This document shows positions 5,520-6,700 of a stretch of 6,700 bases of DNA, in pieces; the first letter of the stretch is position 1, and every line of letters begins with the position of its first letter. The stretch comes from Candidatus Dadabacteria bacterium (GTDB taxonomy: Bacteria > J088). The stretch is from NCBI GenBank assembly GCA_003695505.1, contig RFIY01000070.1:1-6700 (forward strand). The letters run 5' to 3'. The notes under the pieces are model-generated. The model was not told where the DNA came from and made no database searches. It saw only the letters and a program-made list of their open reading frames with translations. A program made the translations under genes and the position numbers.

Positions 5520-6259
5520 CCTTCTGGCGAAGCGTCCTTGTCATTGCGACACTCGGCCTGGCGCTTCCGGCGCCGGCCTGGTGCGTGGTCTTCGGCAGCC
5601 CCGGCGCCCCGACCCCCGCATTCAGCCTGCGCGGCAGCGTCGGACTCGGCTACAGCGTGCGCCCGCTCAATGGCCGCAACAACTCGGGAGATCCGTTGCG
5701 TGACGAACTGAAACGTTTCATGGTGCTCGGCAAGCTGTCGATCCTGCCGCTCGACTGGCTCGAGATCGGCGCACTGATCGGCGGCGCGGACGCCAAACGC
5801 AACCTGACGGACTTCCAGGGATCACTCGGCATCAACGGTGGCGGCTACCTGACCTTTCATCCGCTGCTCGAGGACGATTTCGGGATCAATATCTCACTCG
5901 GCGGCGGCATGCAGGCCAGCCGCAACGATGGCGATGTGCCTGACCCGGCCGGCGCCGCCGGTGTGCGACGCTCGACGACCCTCAAGGAAAAGCAGTATTT
6001 CGCGCACATCACCCTGTCGAAAACGTTCAAGGTCTGGAACTTCTACGGTGGCGCGACGTGGAACCTCAGCGATGTTCGCCACGGTCTGGCAGCCACACCG
6101 ACATTGGGCGATGTCGAAGGGCGCTCACAGTTCGGCATGTTCGTCGGCGTCGACTACTATGTGACACCGTTGATATACTTCAGTCTCGAAGGCCAGAACT
6201 TTCACGAAGACGCGCTGTTTGCATCGATCGGGATGCTGCTGGCGCCGCAGAAGGACTAG
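5516..6259 (+). CDS. Predicted outer-membrane beta-barrel protein
   Basis: This is a 247-residue protein of no family I can name. Residues 1-21 form a Sec signal peptide (MTFWRSVLVIATLGLALPAPA). C23 is not a lipobox because tryptophan precedes it. The mature part shows repeated alternating polar/aromatic strands typical of outer-membrane barrels: FSLRGSVGLGYSVRP (36-50), GINISLGGGMQAS (123-135), QYFAHITLSKTFKVWNFYGGATWNLSDV (160-187), SQFGMFVGVDYYVTPLIYFSLEGQNF (204-229) and ALFASIGMLLAP (233-244). It does not end in the usual aromatic residue; the last residues are PQKD. Roughly eight strands are likely by eye. It may be a channel, adhesion-related or structural protein. It is coupled to the PilZ gene by ATGA overlap, and its last codons hold the Shine-Dalgarno of the transaldolase gene. 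Confidence 0.8.
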   Translation: MTFWRSVLVIATLGLALPAPAWCVVFGSPGAPTPAFSLRGSVGLGYSVRPLNGRNNSGDPLRDELKRFMVLGKLSILPLDWLEIGALIGGADAKRNLTDFQGSLGINGGGYLTFHPLLEDDFGINISLGGGMQASRNDGDVPDPAGAAGVRRSTTLKEKQYFAHITLSKTFKVWNFYGGATWNLSDVRHGLAATPTLGDVEGRSQFGMFVGVDYYVTPLIYFSLEGQNFHEDALFASIGMLLAPQKD

Positions 6260-6262
6260 ACC

Positions 6263-6700
6263 ATGGAAATCTTTCTCGATACCGGAAATGTCGACGAAAT
6301 CCGCGAGGCAGCCGACCTGGGCATCGTCAGCGGTGTCACGACCAACCCCAGCCTGATCGCCAAATCGGGACGCCCCCGCGAGGAAGTCCTGCAGGACATC
6401 TGCGACCTGATCGATGGTCCGATCAGTGGCGAGGTCATTGCAACCGAAGCCGACGCCATGATCGTCGAAGGACGGGAACTCGCAGCCATCCACCCCAACA
6501 TCGTCATCAAACTGCCGATGACCCGCGACGGTCTGAAGGCCTGCAAGGTGCTGGCCGATGAAACGATTCGTGTCAACATGACGCTGATCTTTCAGCCCCT
6601 GCAGGCGCTGCTCTGCGCGCGCGCCGGCGCCGCGTTTGTCAGTCCATTTATCGGACGTCTCGACGACATCGGCCACGACGGCATGGATCTGATCCGCCAG
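6263..6700 (+). CDS. tal: Small transaldolase (TalC/FSA-type), 3' end outside window
   Basis: The 146 codons present match the N-terminal two thirds of the compact transaldolase family (about 215 residues): [27 protein letters not shown] (24-34), NIVIKLPMT (79-87) and [13 protein letters not shown] (125-137). K83 is the Schiff-base lysine. E57 (SGEV) and F129 (SPFIGR) occupy the positions that are Gln and Tyr in fructose-6-phosphate aldolases, so transaldolase (EC 2.2.1.2) is favoured over aldolase. The enzyme moves a dihydroxyacetone unit from sedoheptulose 7-phosphate to glyceraldehyde 3-phosphate, giving fructose 6-phosphate and erythrose 4-phosphate in the pentose phosphate pathway. The start is supported by AAGGA (6251-6255) seven bases upstream, inside the end of the barrel gene, which stops three bases before this ATG. 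Confidence 0.93.
   Translation, partial: MEIFLDTGNVDEIREAADLGIVSGVTTNPSLIAKSGRPREEVLQDICDLIDGPISGEVIATEADAMIVEGRELAAIHPNIVIKLPMTRDGLKACKVLADETIRVNMTLIFQPLQALLCARAGAAFVSPFIGRLDDIGHDGMDLIRQ

Noticed and set aside
6125-6676. 183-codon minus-strand frame over the barrel and transaldolase genes
   Set aside because: It is antisense to a clearly conserved enzyme and shows no recognisable domain or start signals.

Overview
The window is GC-rich (about 60% by eye) and densely packed, with Gram-negative export features: Sec, Tat and lipoprotein signals and an outer-membrane barrel. It also has a sigma-54-type promoter, a PilZ protein and a YafV/NIT2-type amidase. Together these suggest a proteobacterium, most likely a gammaproteobacterium; no finer placement is supportable. 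There is no rRNA, tRNA, CRISPR array, transposon or phage signature, and the window looks like ordinary chromosome.

Layout. Positions 1-342 (minus) hold the N-terminal part of an unrecognised secreted protein. A plus-strand block follows: a single-domain response regulator (482-886) behind a good sigma-54 promoter match, then a carbon-nitrogen hydrolase of the omega-amidase type (920-1702, GTG start), whose stop codon overlaps the start of a small cytochrome b5-like protein (1699-1953). A 3' region with a long-range inverted repeat and a strong intrinsic terminator closes this block (2022-2125).

Two minus-strand genes converge on it: a Tat-signal, helical-repeat (TPR-like) protein (2144-3016) with its own consensus-like promoter, and upstream of it a large beta-propeller lipoprotein (3105-4997). 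The lipoprotein gene is divergent from a plus-strand operon that starts near 5140: a PilZ c-di-GMP-binding protein, an outer-membrane beta-barrel protein (ATGA overlap) and a small transaldolase cut by the window edge. The divergent promoters appear to share a -35 zone with an adjoining 14-bp dyad.

How the genes fit together. The amidase and b5-like protein are translationally coupled, as are the PilZ and barrel proteins; transaldolase follows three bases later with its Shine-Dalgarno inside the barrel's last codons. The lipoprotein, the Tat-exported protein and the barrel form a cluster of envelope proteins around the PilZ gene, but a joint role is only inference. I found no clear novel multi-gene system. 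The items most worth a second look are the structured 3' region with an anti-Shine-Dalgarno-like loop, the sigma-54 promoter on an orphan receiver, the overlapping divergent promoters with a dyad, and the PilZ-barrel-transaldolase operon.
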